Assembly: GCF_009727055.1 (NCBI RefSeq)
Contig: NC_052356.1
Location: 6,051,629-6,115,628 of the forward strand
Reading direction: 5' to 3'
Length of the DNA: 64,000 bases
Source of the DNA: Benincasa hispida
Lineage: Eukaryota; Streptophyta; Magnoliopsida; Cucurbitales; Cucurbitaceae
Under the pieces are notes generated by a model. That model did no database searches and was not told the DNA's origin. It saw nothing but the letters and a program-made list of their open reading frames with translations. Each line of letters opens with the position of its first letter. Position 1 is the stretch's first letter. Shown one piece after another: positions 1 through 12,900 of the stretch. The position numbers and the translations under genes are program-made.

Positions 1-480
1 GGTAAACGATTTACCTTACGTTACTAAGCAATCGTTTAGTTAGTTACTAAGCGATGAAGCTTGCTGACCTAAACGATCGTCTAGTGCATGCACGCACATT
101 AAATGATACGCGAGCATCCCATCATCTACACGACCCGATACTCAGCGATCGCGTACTCGATCGTCTACACAATGCGATCAACCCTTGATCGTCTCCTTCC
201 TCGAAAAACTGTAACGCTTGCTCCGATCTTCTTCACGAACGACTCAAAACTCAAACAGACTTTGAATTACAGACTCGATAACGATTATTAATGCCCAAAA
301 CCGCAGAAGCCTTTACAAACAACCACAAATGTAAAAGAATTAAATCAAACTGAGGTAAACATCCATGAAAACATCCATTAATCCACACATCCACAACAAT
401 TTAACGATTAAACAGAGTAGAAATGCACCCACCAAGAATGTATATGTAATTCATTGCAACAATGAAATTGGAATATCAGA
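1..480 (-). mobile_element. Internal leader of a minus-strand copia element (left end cut by window)
   Basis: This stretch lies just inside the primer-binding site at 485-499 when read on the minus strand, so it should be the untranslated leader of the element whose 5' LTR is at 500-2600. I see no convincing coding sequence. It contains several copies of a short motif of the type CGATCGTTTAG or CGATCGTCTAC, which is also clustered in the adjoining LTR. The rest of the element, including its 3' LTR, would lie beyond the left edge. Confidence 0.55.
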
Positions 481-484
481 ACCT

Positions 485-499
485 GACTCTGATACCAAT
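485..499 (-). other. Primer-binding site (initiator tRNA-Met type)
   Basis: Read on the minus strand this is TTGGTATCAGAGTCA, matching the TGGTATCAGAGC primer-binding site that plant Ty1/copia elements pair with initiator methionine tRNA. It directly follows an LTR terminus ending in CA. The same spacing is seen at 31766 and 40857 in this window. Confidence 0.8.
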
Positions 500-2600
500 T
501 GAAGGATCTCTTGACGAAGAGCATCCATGAGCACGTTCGAATCTTTCTGATTTCACCATAATCGAAATACAACATATACATTCTAACAGACAGTTATGCA
601 AACAAACAGTACTTAACGACATGCTTTGAACACTAAAGAGTAAGGGAAAAAATTCTCATACTAGTTGAAGACGCTCTTCAAGCTTTGGAACTCAAATGTA
701 GCGGAAGACCTCTACTCGATCTATATCGCCTAGCAAATGCATCGTCTGCAGCAGCGTGATCGTCTACACGAACGACAGCAACACGAACTATCACGAACAA
801 GAGAACACAGCGGGAACGACACCACCAAAAAGGAGCCCTTGGTATTCTCGGAGTGAGAATCCAAAGTGTGGCCTTTGGTGAGTTTGGTAGAGGTTAGAGA
901 ATGAACTAATCGTGTAGACGATAAGCAAGTGGGAGAGAAAAGAAAGCTATCATATAGCTAAGTGCTTATCGTTTAGAAGAAGCTACACGATCGTGTAGGT
1001 TTTACTAAGCGATCGTTTAGTAAAAGGTAGACGATCGTTTAGAAAACACGGCACACTATGTGATCGTTTAGGAAAGCTAAACGATCGTTTAAGGAATAGC
1101 GTGCGATCGTTTAGGCGCGAGGTGTGCTATCATTTAGGCGCTGAGCGACTATCATATAGGCTCTCAACTTATGTGATCATTTACGTTTCCACACTGATGC
1201 CAATTTTTCCGAACCTTTGTGAAATGAAACCAATTTTCATTTTATCCTTCGGTTACCATAACCACTAACGCACGTCCGAAAGAAATTTTAGGCCAATTAT
1301 CATATAATTAACCAATTCAATAATTAATAAATATAATCATATTATATTCTTACCCTATAATTTGATATCACATATCTACTATAGTAATTTCTCCTCTACT
1401 TGATATAAATCATATTTATATCTAATTTCCTCCAAAATAATGTATCTCATACATTTAATCAATTATATCATATATAATCGAACTCTTTCTTGTCAATTTG
1501 AACATTTCAAATTAACCCAAACACTGATTCTCGACTTTATCCAAGCTACCCAGGGGACCTAATGGACCTTTGGCTTGAAGCTCCAACGGTTCGTGAATAG
1601 TTGACTAAACTCTTTAGCCACGAGATCCACCATCCGTTAACTGTCGGCATTCCACTAAAGACCAATAACTGAACTCTTCTTACCACAGATATATTTCTGT
1701 GTCCATTGGATATAACCAATCATGAGTACGATGATCCTTCATAAATGCTCGTAAGTACAACTGGGCCAATTTACCATTTTGCCCCTATAGTTACATCTCA
1801 TCCTTAAGTACCACTGATTTCTCTAATGAACAATATAACATAGTCCAACTATGTGTGAACACCTTTCGGGTCTAGAGAAAGTGTGTGGCTTTACATCGTT
1901 CAAGCCCTGAAATCAGCCTCTACGGGAGCTATCTATCTACTTATCCCTTCCTTGAGAAAGGAGTGAATTTCATCTTGTGTAGCTGAGTTCCCAGCTCCCA
2001 AATCAGATGAATCCCCAAAATGGTAGGTTTGAATCGGCGACCTGGCCACTCACACCCATACAAATCAAAGGACCGCCCTCAATGGTAGGAGTTCCCAACT
2101 CACTCAAGATTGAGGTCATGTTACTTATGGTCATCCTAGTGAAGTGAAGTCTCTGTCGTGAACGGTGTTATATAATGAGACGTTAACACTTCGTGGTCAG
2201 GTCTTATACATACTCTTTGTATAGGATGCCCCCGCTTGTATGTCTCCAACACAAATGATCAGGATCAGACCATCTATGATAAGTCACAACACTTGTGACC
2301 ATTCCACAAAGCGGGCCACATCCGTAGCGTTACCAGGATAAGGTTTCCCTCCTATATCCATATACTATAGACCATTATGGTTATCTCTCAAGACATGATC
2401 CACTTGTATGTCACCACATACATGCTTAAGTTACATACAGATAACCAGGGATTTTATGTTTATTGGTTTGTGGTAAAACAAATAAAACATGTAACTGAGC
2501 ATAAAACAAGATGTGAAGTAGATATCATATATTACACAAGCATTCGTACAAGCTGTTTACAAACTACAGGATACAATACTTTAGGGCATAAACCCCAACA
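500..2600 (-). mobile_element. Copia LTR, 2.1 kb, minus strand
   Basis: The LTR begins on the minus strand with TGTTGGGGTTTATGCCC at 2600 and ends in CA at 500, next to a primer-binding site. Blocks around 1560-1810 and 1960-2340 recur at 27025-28700, 29856-31766, 39590-40857, 48206-50209, 61170-62925 and 63408-64000, which defines one LTR family of about 1.9-2.1 kb. The 900-1190 part carries a cluster of GATCGTTTAG-like motifs. No protein is encoded. Because the primer-binding site is present, this is a 5' LTR rather than a solo LTR. Confidence 0.85.
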
Positions 2601-2602
2601 GT

Positions 2603-2765
2603 TAAGCTATAGAAGATAGCCTTGGATTTTAATTTATTGGTTTTGTGGGTAAATGCTACTAGTTGTTGAATAAAATATCTCAAATTTTATTAAATAAATA
2701 AAATCTTTTGTACATTACAATTACAAACTACGGGACCCACGAGATTTAGGGCATCAACCCTAACA
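2603..2765 (-). mobile_element. Older copia LTR head fragment, minus strand
   Basis: Reversed, this begins TGTTAGGGTTGATGCCC and matches the first 160 bases or so of the LTR at 29856-31766, including the stretch around CCAATAAA. It is cut at 2601 by the LTR at 500-2600, so that element probably inserted into this older copy. Its other end abuts copia RNase H sequence at 2766. Confidence 0.65.
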
Positions 2766-2766
2766 C

Positions 2767-3350
2767 ATGGTTGCCCCTCGAACCATTCATTTTATTGCTG
2801 TTCTTCATATTCTTCGCTATATTAGAGGAACTCTAGGACATGACCTTCAGTTCTCATCTCAGTCATCCTTGGCCCTATCTGGTTACTCTGATGCTGATTG
2901 GGTTGGTGATCCTACTGATCGACATTCTACCTCAGGTTACTGTTTCTATCTCGGTGACTTTCTTATTTCTTGGTGGAGTAAGAAACAGAGTGTTGTCTCT
3001 TGTTATAGTATGGAGTATGAATATCACGCCTTGGCTGATGCTACGTCCGAGTTGGCTTCGTTGGCTTTTTACTGATATAGGAGTTCCTTAATTGTCTGCC
3101 ACTATCATTCACTGTGACAATCGTAGTGCTATCCAGATAGCTCACAATGATGTTTTTCATGAGTGTAACATGCATATCGAGAATGACTGTCATTTTGTTC
3201 GACATCATATTTAGAGTTACAACTTTTCTTTTGCGAGCTGTTTCTACTATTGAGCAATTTATCGATATTTTCACCAAAGCTCTATCCCCTGGGCGCTTCC
3301 TCTTGCTGCTTAATAAACTCAAGTTGATTCCTATTTTACCACCTTGAGTT
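2767..3350 (+). pseudogene. Ty1/copia reverse transcriptase tail and RNase H (degenerate)
   Basis: An open stretch of 102 codons encodes the end of a copia polyprotein. It contains a connection segment (HILRYIRGTLGH), the RNase H motif GYSDADWVGDPTDRHSTSGY, and ISWWSKKQSVVS followed by a degraded TEAEYRALA-type block (MEYEYHALA). A stop follows at 3073. Recognisable family sequence then continues out of frame through a block ending near 3346 that corresponds to the usual DIFTKAL region. It belongs to a different copia family from the long-LTR elements in this window. Stops and frameshifts make it non-functional. Confidence 0.85.
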
Positions 3351-3490
3351 TGAGGAAGGGTGTTAATGTATACTTAGTCCATGTGGTTAGATAGTCTTTA
3401 GTTAGTGGTTGGGTCTATTTTTAGTTCCTTTATTCTGTATATATACCCTCTACTTCTTTGTAAACTTAGTGAAATACATTAATATTTTCA
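3350..3490 (+). mobile_element. Polypurine tract and short 3' LTR of a copia element
   Basis: A purine-rich tract (TTTGAGGAAGGG, 3349-3360) immediately follows the RNase H remnant. It is followed by TGTTAATGTATACTTAG at 3361, the usual arrangement of PPT then 3' LTR. The LTR probably ends at TTTTCA near 3490, giving about 130 bp; that right limit is an estimate. A TATA-like segment (TGTATATATACC) lies inside it. Confidence 0.6.
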
Positions 3491-3949
3491 ACTATTCGAT
3501 CTCCTATTCCCATCATTATTGTACTAAAAAAAGTGTATTATTTTATAAACTAGTATTTTCTTTAATCATTATATTTTGTTAACATGAACATTGATGTTTC
3601 TTAATTTAATATTATTTTATTTGTTCATTTTAAAGAAAAAAGAACGTGCATTTCACGTTTACACTCTAACGTTGAGGTCGATAGAGCATTATGTCAATTG
3701 AGATACGCTCATTTTGACCACTTTTACCTATTTTAATTGAGGAAAGGTTTCTCAAAAAAAAAAAAAAAAAAAAAAAAGTTAGGAAACCCAACCCGAAAAG
3801 AGAAGAGTGCAACTCGGATCCCTCCCACCAAGTGGCGACAATCTCAGAGCTGGGCTTTCACGAAGGTCTGATCGCGTTCAATTTCCTTCTCTTTGATCAG
3901 CAAAGCTAAAGTTTTCAATCGGAAAACGATTCAATTTCTATTCACAAAC
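3491..3949 (+). promoter_or_regulatory. Upstream region and probable 5' leader of MON1
   Basis: This is the short space between the copia 3' LTR and the MON1 start codon. A run of more than 20 A residues lies at about 3752-3777. Downstream of it, 3778-3949 is less AT-rich and free of ATG in the MON1 frame, as expected for a 5' untranslated leader. I see no unambiguous TATA box placed well for a transcription start. The promoter must lie within, or extend into, transposon-derived sequence, since the nearest retroelement ends only about 460 bp from the start codon. Confidence 0.45.
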
Positions 3950-6900
3950 ATGTCTTCTGGGTTGAGTTCACTATCATCCAGTGATGAACTCGACAATTTC
4001 AACCCTAGAACATCATCCGCTACGCCACCTAAACCTCTCGAAGAAGAATTGGCGTCTCTAGCATTGACCTTACCACATCCCCACCGGCTCTCCGACCAAG
4101 AGGATGTTAATGGCGTCTCAGATGGATCCGAGGGCGACAGCACTAGGTTTGAAATTCAACGGAGTGACGAGGAAACGGGGGTCGGCGTAGTTTGTGAAGC
4201 GAATTCGGCTTCGGTGGTTGAGGGAGCGACGGGGGGTTCTGATGGTGCTGCTGGGGTTGTGTGGGGGAGGACGAATTCGGAGATTGAGGTGGATAGACCT
4301 GCCAGTCCTAGCAGCAGTGGGTATGCAGGTGAAAGAGGAAGCAGCAGTGCTAGTAGCGGGAGGTCGGAGATGGATGGAGTTGCTGAGGATGAGATACAAG
4401 AACTGAGAGATGACGCTTCTGTTGGTGAGAATTCGAAATCTGTACCTTCGTGGGTTCCTGGAAAGCGGCATGGTGATGAGGTAATGTAATTTGGCAACTT
4501 GTTGAAGACTGTTTGATTGAAGAATTTTGAACTCCATGCCTCTCATTGTCTGTAGAGTAGATCATGAACGAATATTGATGTTTGTGCCTTCCTTGGTATC
4601 TGTTTCCGTTATATGTTTGGTTAGAAGGGACATTGTCTCTGAATCTTTTGAGGAGGGTGGGCTGGATTTAAGGAAATTTGAGACTTAGAAATTTGGTACT
4701 TCTAGCTACATGGCTATGGTGGTTTCCTCTATAATTGAATACTTTCTTGTTAGGTTATAGTGAGAAAATATGGGTGATATTATGTTGGGTGGGTCTTGGC
4801 CTAGTCAAGTGTAGATCATTTTTGTCCTAGTCAAGTGCCCTTCATTTTCATATGTTTTTCCACTATTCCCTTGCATTGGAAGGTATAAACCAAGGTTAAA
4901 AATTTGGAGGATTAACATGACTTTACCCAAAGGTCTTCCTCGCTAATGTTAGAGGCTCTTGGTAGTGCTTTTTGTGAAAATGTGTTTTAAGAAGATTTAA
5001 ACCACGTGCTGTGCAGCAGTAGTATTGTAGTAGTTAGTTTGCAATTTTGATTTGGGAATTGGGATAGCCTAAAATGTAGCAGATGATGTTGTGTTTCTTC
5101 ATCTGCCATTTCAGGATAAGAGAAGAATGCTCTGTCATGTTACTTTTATTTGGGGATCCTTTAGCTTGCGAGAAACAAGAAAATATTCAGAAGGTTTGAG
5201 AGATCTTTGGGTAGGTGTTGTTCCAATTCACTTTGTAATCTTTGGTAGTCTTTGTTTTTCTTATGTTGGCTCCTTTTCATTGTGGGCTTCCTTTGTCTGG
5301 TATTTTTTTCCTCGTTCTTTTATTCATTTCACTGGGTGTTTGTTTTCTCAATAAAGAAAGGGAAAAGCCACTTTAAGTCTATTTGCAAAGATTTTGAATG
5401 GGTTGGTGCCTTTGGTGGTCAAGTGTATAGCTGAAAGAATTCTATGAAAAAAAAAAAAAAGTGTATAGCCGATAGAAAGTCTCTTACCTCCTTTGCATCC
5501 ATTTTCTCTGATATATGGGTTAATAAGGTTTCATTTACAATAGCATAAAATGATTCCTTTCTCACTAAAAATCTTCCTTTCTCACTAAAAATCATGGAGC
5601 TTCATCATGATATCATTTCATGGCATGCTAGTTTCTTTGCTATCTTGAGGGGAATAGGGCTTGAGAGGAATAAACACCAATTAAAACCAACAATCATAAT
5701 TGCCACAATAACAATGAATGCAAAAATTGTCTTGAACCGATTGACAACAGATTGATGGCCTGTCAGAATGGTGTGGTGGATGCTGGCAGACTGTCAAAGC
5801 TATTCGACTGTTGCAGCATGCCAGCAATTGACGAGCAGATGGATGAGTCATGAGGCGCAATGTTACAATGTGGTTGGTTGGTGACGGTCGAAAGAGACAA
5901 AAACGATGAGCTCCTGGATCTGAATCGATTTGTGTTAGAAATGGTGGTGTACAAAGACAGCAACAATGGAGACTAGAATGGAGGCAACTAACGGCTAGGG
6001 TTAGAATGAAAGAAAAAGTAGGTGGGAGGTCCAAACGAAAAAGACTTGCAGGGAGAGCTAGCTGAAATAGAGTACTGACTGACAGGGAGTGGCAGGAAGC
6101 AGTGGTTGAAGATGGAACGGTGTGGCGGTCGGAGGCAGCTGTGGTGGCTTGAGGCTGGTTGGAGGTGGCTAGGGTTTTAGAAGAGAGAGGGCCGAGGAGG
6201 GTCGGGGAAAGAAAGAAAGAAAGGGTCGGATTTTTTATTATTTGACAAACTAACAATGACCTCCTAACGTCTTAAGTTTAATGGTATTTTTCTGCAACAT
6301 CAAACAACACCAGTCAATTAACTTCAATTTAATAAGAGGAAAAGGCAACTTGCCTGAGGAGCCACAATCTGGGTTTTCAGTAAAATGATGATTGCAAAAA
6401 TTCCTGGTCTCTCTCTACCCTGCCTTTAAGTTGTTACAGGCTAAGGTTCTTACGTCAGAGTGCTGTTTCCAAATCAGACCCAAACACTTCCTCTATTTCA
6501 CACTCAGTTAGATTTCTTCATTAATCGTTTAAGGAGGGATCAGGGATCAAGTTCTCCTTTCACATTGGTCAGCCCGGTCTAGGAAATATTCAGGTAAAGA
6601 TCCTTGTGGAATAATATGGGGGAAATCCTCATTTTCTTGTACTAAGGTTTTACTATTGTCCTAAACAGCAACAACCCCAACGAGTATGTATCATCAGACT
6701 CAAAATTTCAGTGTTGTATTTTGTGGGTGATGGGTAAATTGATTAGTTATTTCACTTCTGCGTGCTCTGTTATAATTATCATTATCTTCTTTTTTGTTTT
6801 TGTTTTTTTGGTTGACTTACACATGTTGCTATGGTTTCAGACACTCATTTGGATCTGTTCCCTTGTAGACTCTACATAACTACCTGTTTGAACGTAACTT

Positions 6901-9900
6901 GATGCACTTGAATTTCAAGTCATTATGAGCTTGCTAGCATATGTTGACATTACTGTATGTGGCATGGAGCAATGTTTTGTTTATAGTTAAGCCCAGTTAT
7001 CAGTAGTTATAATAAAATATAGGCTTTGAAAGTATAGCCCCTTTGAATCCTTTTCAAAAAAAAGTATAGCCCCTTTGAATACATCGTTTTAATTGCCAAG
7101 AAAAACTACTCATCACTTTTGCTTCATAGTGGTGACTGACCTAACAGACATTGATTATTATCACTACACCTTCCCTGATCAGTTAATTCTTAAAGTTCAG
7201 GATGATGCTTCCATATCGTGGAGAAAAAGGAAGAAGCATTTCTTTATTTTGAGCCATTCTGGAAAGCCTATTTATTCCAGGTTTGTTCTTGTATAAAAAA
7301 ACAGTTTTACCTGCTCAAACTTTAAAGCACCATGATTTTCAACCTTCTACTGGGAGCTTATTTAAATTTAATTAATGACATCCAGGTACGGAGACGAGCA
7401 CAAACTAGCAGGATTTTCAGCCAGCTTGCAGGCAATCATTTCCTTTGTGGAGGATGGGTAAGTTGCTGGACTTTGCTAAGTTATCAATGAGTTTTACGAT
7501 ATTTAAGCATTATGATATCCAACGTTTCCTGAATCAATGCTCCACATTTATGATTAAAGAATTGCCTTTTCAGGGGTGATCGAGTCAAATGGGTTAGAGC
7601 TGGAAAACACCAGGTCTGTTTTCTTTTTCTTTTATGTTATTTTTATGTGCGTGTGTGTATCTAATTGGTTACTTCCAATGTTGGTTATTGCCTTATTGGA
7701 GTTGCATATTCTTATAACTTTAGGTGATTTAGGGGAGTCAGAATGGATCTTTTCCATTGCCCGTTCTTGATGTGCACTTCTTTAAGTGACAAGGGAATGA
7801 ACTGATAGAGTGGGGCTGACTTAAAAAATGAGAATAATTCTGAAATGTCATTCCTTCACCAATGAAACAAGGGAATAAATTCCATTCCCATCCTCATTGT
7901 TGGGTCCTGCTAAATTTTTTTATTTATTTCTTTGCTTTCTACTTGGTTTGGATCTCACATGCGTTTGAATTTCAGTTTCATTTTATAAATGGGTATACAA
8001 AATCAGTGACGTTCTCTTTGGTCCAATTTCTATTCCAAAATACTTTCTGCAAACATGATTTTAGAAGTGTTCTGCACCCATTCCACAAATTTTCTTTTCA
8101 GTCAATACTCTTTCCATTTCTCTTCGGTTCTTATTCTCATTAAGTAGATGAGGCCTTAGTTCTATTTGTTGACTCAAACCTATTGAAGCAGCTCTCACTA
8201 ATCTCCCAATGTACTGTATTTATCTATTTTATAAGCCTACAAACGTAATCTAAATCATCAAGAAGGTATTTAGACACTTTCTTTCAGAAGGAGCCAATGT
8301 GATAGGCAGCACTCATTTTTGTGAATTGTAGCAAAACTCAATAGTCCTCTCCCCTAGTGACTAGGGGGTCTTAGCATAGGGAACATTACACAAAGATATT
8401 GATCTTTTCTAGCAAAAATGGATATGAAAAATTGTTGAAAAAATGAATGGATATCCTTCACAAACAAAATGAATGGATGTGGGTATGGGTGTGGCTGTGT
8501 TGGTTTCAACCCAAGTAGGAAATATGTGTGCACATTAAACAGAAGTGTTTTCAGTTTTGCTCACTGGTTGAAGTGGCTACTTTTACTTCCTGATTTCAAC
8601 CAAAGTAATAATTGTTTTTTTTCTTCTCTTTTTCTTCCCTTCTTTTTTGGGAACAATGAAATAGACGGGTGGAAACACCTAACACCTATAGGTGATTGAC
8701 AAACTTACAAGAAAGATATCCAATTTTAAATAAAAAAAGACAGACTATAATCTGAAAAAGGGTGTTTACATTTACACCAGTATCAACCTGAGCAATGTAT
8801 GTGCGTGCAAAATTTGTAAGTATGCTGTATCTTTAAAATTATATGTACGCAAATGTTATTATTTCATTTTCAAAGAGTTATCTATGTTTATGAAATTATC
8901 TTATGGTGCTTGTGATACTAGTGTAGTGAAACTGGAAATTGGAGGGACAGATCCTGTTTGTTCGTGTTTGTTTTGTTTTGTTTTTTCCCCCCCTGATTTC
9001 AACTTTCATATTTTGCTTCTGTTATATTAAACTATGACTATTGCCTCCCCATCTTCAGGTCGTCTTTCTTGTGAAGGGTCCAATTTACTTGGTTTGCATC
9101 AGCTGCACAGAAGAGCCTTTTGAATCATTAAGAGGCCAGTTGGAACTTATTTATGGTCAGGTAGCCTTGGTTTTGCTTGTAACCCATTGAAATATTTCTT
9201 CTTTTCTTTTGTCTCTAGCTTTTGTACCTGAATTGCTGCTTCTTTGTGCAATCGAGTGATCATCTTTCTTATTGTATGCTTAAATTTTATGAATGAATAT
9301 TTGTTGCTGTCATGGTTTCTTCACTTATTTGATATATTGTAATACGTGCATGCAGATGATACTTATTCTAACAAAGTCTGTAAATAGATGTTTTGAGAGA
9401 AATCCCAAGTTTGATATGACTTCTCTTCTTGGAGGAACAGATGTTGTCTTCTCCTCTCTCATCCATTCATTCGGTTGGTTAGTTTCAGCACTCTTGACCT
9501 ACCTATATGTTTTTCTGGATGGGAAACACCGGCCTGTTCCCTTTCTCAGTGTAAACTGCTTAAAAAAAACTGCATTTGCTCTTTCTTGAACTGTTATTCT
9601 GCTTATGCTAAAATATGGCATCTATTTTAGCATCTATTTTAGCACCATCCAGACAACTCCAGTGTTATAATAAGGCATTTATTGACTAAGATTTTGAATG
9701 GAAAATATTGGACATTGTTACACATTTTAGTTAACTTAATTTTGCAGTTTCTGCGTCAATAGCAGTGTATATAGATTTTAAGAGCATAGCATCTATCTGA
9801 CTATTTCTGGATTGTTCTTTTTCTACTACACATAACTTAGGAACTTTCCCTTTTTTTGGTTTTTATTTTAATTCAGTCAGTTTATTAGGTTTTTTTTCTC

Positions 9901-12900
9901 TCTCCATATAAAATGTATGTATGACTATTCTTATCATCGAGTATGGCTGGTTGTACTTTTTGATATCATGTTTCAGTGAGGGGCAGTGGAATTTCATTTT
10001 GGAATGTATGATTTTTTTCCCCCTTATTTCTAATTGATTGGTCCAACTTCAGGAACCCTGCCACTTTTCTTCATGCATACACTTGTCTTCCTCTTGCTTA
10101 TGGTACAAGACAAGCTGCAGGTGCAATATTACAAGATGTTGCTGATTCAGGCATTCTTTTTGCAATTTTAATGTGCAAACATAAGGTGAACTTTCATCTT
10201 CTTGGCCCCCTTCCTGCCCTTTGGCTCCATGTAGAATATATAAGATTTGGATTGTGATTGCAGGTTATCAGTCTTGTTGGTGCTCAAAAAGCTTCTCTTC
10301 ATCCTGATGACATGTTATTACTTGCCAACTTTGTGATGTCGACAGAATCCTTTAGGTAAGTTTCAAATTTTAGGTTATATTATTCTGCTTCATTTAGAAA
10401 ACAACCAAATTTTGCTTCCAACGTAAGCTCAATAAATTAACTTCGGCACAAGTGTGGTAAGTCTACTGATTTTATTATTTTCTGGTACAATGTACAGTCA
10501 GGGTGGTGTCACAGTTAAAGAAAATTATTCCATAACTTGCTCTTATCCATGATCCTTCAGGATGATTGGTGTTTTTGTATTTTGCTTCTGTTTCTGGAGG
10601 GGGAGCCGTCTTCTCTTGGCTCTTAGGATGTCCTTATTTTCCTTTTGTTCAATTCATCATTTCAGGTTTCTTATAAGAAAAGGAAAAAAAGAACCTCGTG
10701 TCTTTATGAACTCTTAGACACATGGATTTTTTTCTTTTTCTTTCTTGGGTAATTACGGTCTTGCTCAAATCCTCCACAATTGGGAGGCCTTGATGCTTTA
10801 GTTCTGTAGGGGGAGGGGCCTCTTGCCTCTCTGCACCTTGGCTGTTCTAATTGTGATACGGTCCTGTTTCTTATATAAAAAAGTTGTAGTCGTAATGTTC
10901 TGTCCTTATTTCTTTGGTGCCTTTGGATACCTTTGCTACTCCATGTGAGAGATTGTAAAATGTTTCTTACACGCATGTTTGCTTTATGTGCTGATATCTG
11001 TCTGTGAATATACATGCACATATTCACATAATAGTTTAATCATGATTGTAGTTTCCTCTTATCTTATAGAAGATTTAAGCTATTTTCATTGCTACGAGTT
11101 ATTCATTTGATTTAAGAGGCAACGTTGATGTCTTCTTGAAATTCCAAATAGGTTTCTTCACCATCTTCTATTTTCTGTTTTGTGTTTTACATTTCATTCC
11201 CCTGTTTGTCGAGATTCACTCTTTTTACAACTGCACATTAGGTTTTTCTGATATGTAAATGTCATTGACTAAATGAGCGGTGGGTGCTTTAGATATCTTC
11301 AATTTGATTGACGTGGATCATCTTAAAAATTGACTCGCCTTATCAATAAACAAGTGGGTACCTGTTCATTTTATCTTCTCTCCCTTTTAATGCAGGACAT
11401 CCGAGTCTTTCTCTCCAATATGCCTTCCAAGATACAATCCTATGGCGTTTTTGTATGCATATGTTCATTATTTCGATGTAAGTGAGACTAATACTTTGTT
11501 TTGTTTTTTTTTTGTTTCTTTTAAAAGTGAGTCTAATACTTCAAATTTTATTGGGTAAAATACTTGGGGTAGGATTTAAACTTAGTTTCTATGTGGTCCC
11601 TGACTTTCCAGCTAACACTTGTTCCTTGAGACATGAACTTAGTTTCTATTTGGTCATTGATGTTTCAAGATCGACAAGTTTGGTTATTGCAATTTAAATT
11701 TGATTTCTAATTTTTCCTTGAAGTTTGGCCAAAATGAGGGAGAAATGTTCTCATGAAAGTTTTGTGATGCAAGTGTGGGGGTATTTTATAACTGCATTAG
11801 TGATGAAGAAGAGGGCATATCTAGACTAGAGAGTGAATAGGAATCTCTTCTGTGGATGAGAAGTAAATTCTGGCTGTAGTCAGTCTGAGGTAGGGAGAGA
11901 GGAACTTTCTCTCAACTTCTCTTAGGCTTGTACTTTTTTGGAACTTTTTGAATGAAGTGGAATCGATACTCAAGACCTAATTAGTGTAAGATTTTTACTT
12001 TTCAATTTAGTATCAGCAACACCCCTACCATGTTTTTTTTTCCACCCTTATTTAATATTAGTAGTCTAGATTAGTGTCCAATTCCTTACCTCGGTAAACT
12101 GTTGTGATTTGGAAGAATGCAAGTATTGTGATATTCTTCATCGATTGAGCTTTGTAATTTAATTGGTTTTATAGTGGCTATAAGTAATTGTGATGTTCTA
12201 TATATTATCCGCACTGCATATTGACTGAATAAACGTCTTATGGCAGGTTAACACTTACTTGATGCTCCTTACGACTAATTCAGATTCATTTTATCACTTA
12301 AAGGAATGCAGGTGAAATAGATGTCATATATCATTACTATTAGAGTGTCTTTTGGCTGTCAACTAAGGAAAAAATGGAACATGTTTTTACCAACCATAAT
12401 GTTTTTGTTTTCTTTACACCATGGATGCCCTGTCCTGCCAACCCACCTGACATGCTTTTAAAAATTCAGGTCGGCTACATAAATTGCATTTAAGTTTGAG
12501 GAAATTACTTTATTCCTATCAAGCAAAAATTTTTCTGACCACCCTCTTTATCATGTATTTTATTTAGGATGATTCACTGTATAAGATGTCATGATTAAGA
12601 AGCATACTGAAGCAACATAGAATGACATTAAAATTTTTGTCAAGAGTTAGGCTGATGACAACCTCATTGTGCCTTTATGATTATTTTAAACCTCAAACCA
12701 ATTACACACTGCAATTTTTCTTGTTATTCAAAAACATACGTGGGTGCTTACTCAATAATTGATAGTTGATACTTTTTTTCCATCTTTGCATGGTCTGGAA
12801 AATGGTCGACATCAAAGGATTCGTATTGAGACTGTCCTTTTGAAGTCAAATGTTCTTAGCGAAGTTCAGAGATCCATGTTAGATGGTGGGATGCATGTTG

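Larger units (their letters stand above)
4481..7200 (+). other. MON1 intron 1 (2.7 kb)
   Basis: A GT donor at 4481 and an AG acceptor at 7199-7200 separate the disordered N-terminal exon from the exon that starts the longin core, in phase 0. The intron holds a LINE-like 3' tail (about 5080-5370), an unusually GC-rich block (about 5690-6230) and two short direct duplications (TTCCTTTCTCACTAAAAATC at 5554-5573 and 5574-5593; AAGTATAGCCCCTTTGAAT near 7030 and 7063). A long first intron is common in plant housekeeping genes and may hold regulatory signals, but none is evident. Confidence 0.85.

Noticed and set aside
900..1190. Regularly spaced repeats resembling a CRISPR array
   Set aside because: The units are about 10-11 bp, variable, with no fixed-length spacers, and lie in a plant retrotransposon LTR.
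3752..3777. Run of more than 20 A residues as a retroposon tail upstream of MON1
   Set aside because: No target-site duplication or retroposon body could be identified next to it, so it is left as a homopolymer run, which is also error-prone in sequencing.
3893..3949. In-frame extension of MON1 upstream of ATG 3950
   Set aside because: The extension would start from TTG at 3893, not ATG. The MSSG start at 3950 is the first in-frame ATG.
4118..4565. Several overlapping minus-strand open frames opposite MON1 exon 1
   Set aside because: They are mirror frames of a Ser/Gly-rich, codon-biased exon. They carry no domain, and the plus-strand reading is confirmed by splicing into conserved MON1 sequence.
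10704..11027. 107-codon minus-strand frame in MON1 intron 8 as an antisense gene
   Set aside because: No recognisable domain, no splice or promoter context, and a Lys-rich tail derived from a T-rich tract.
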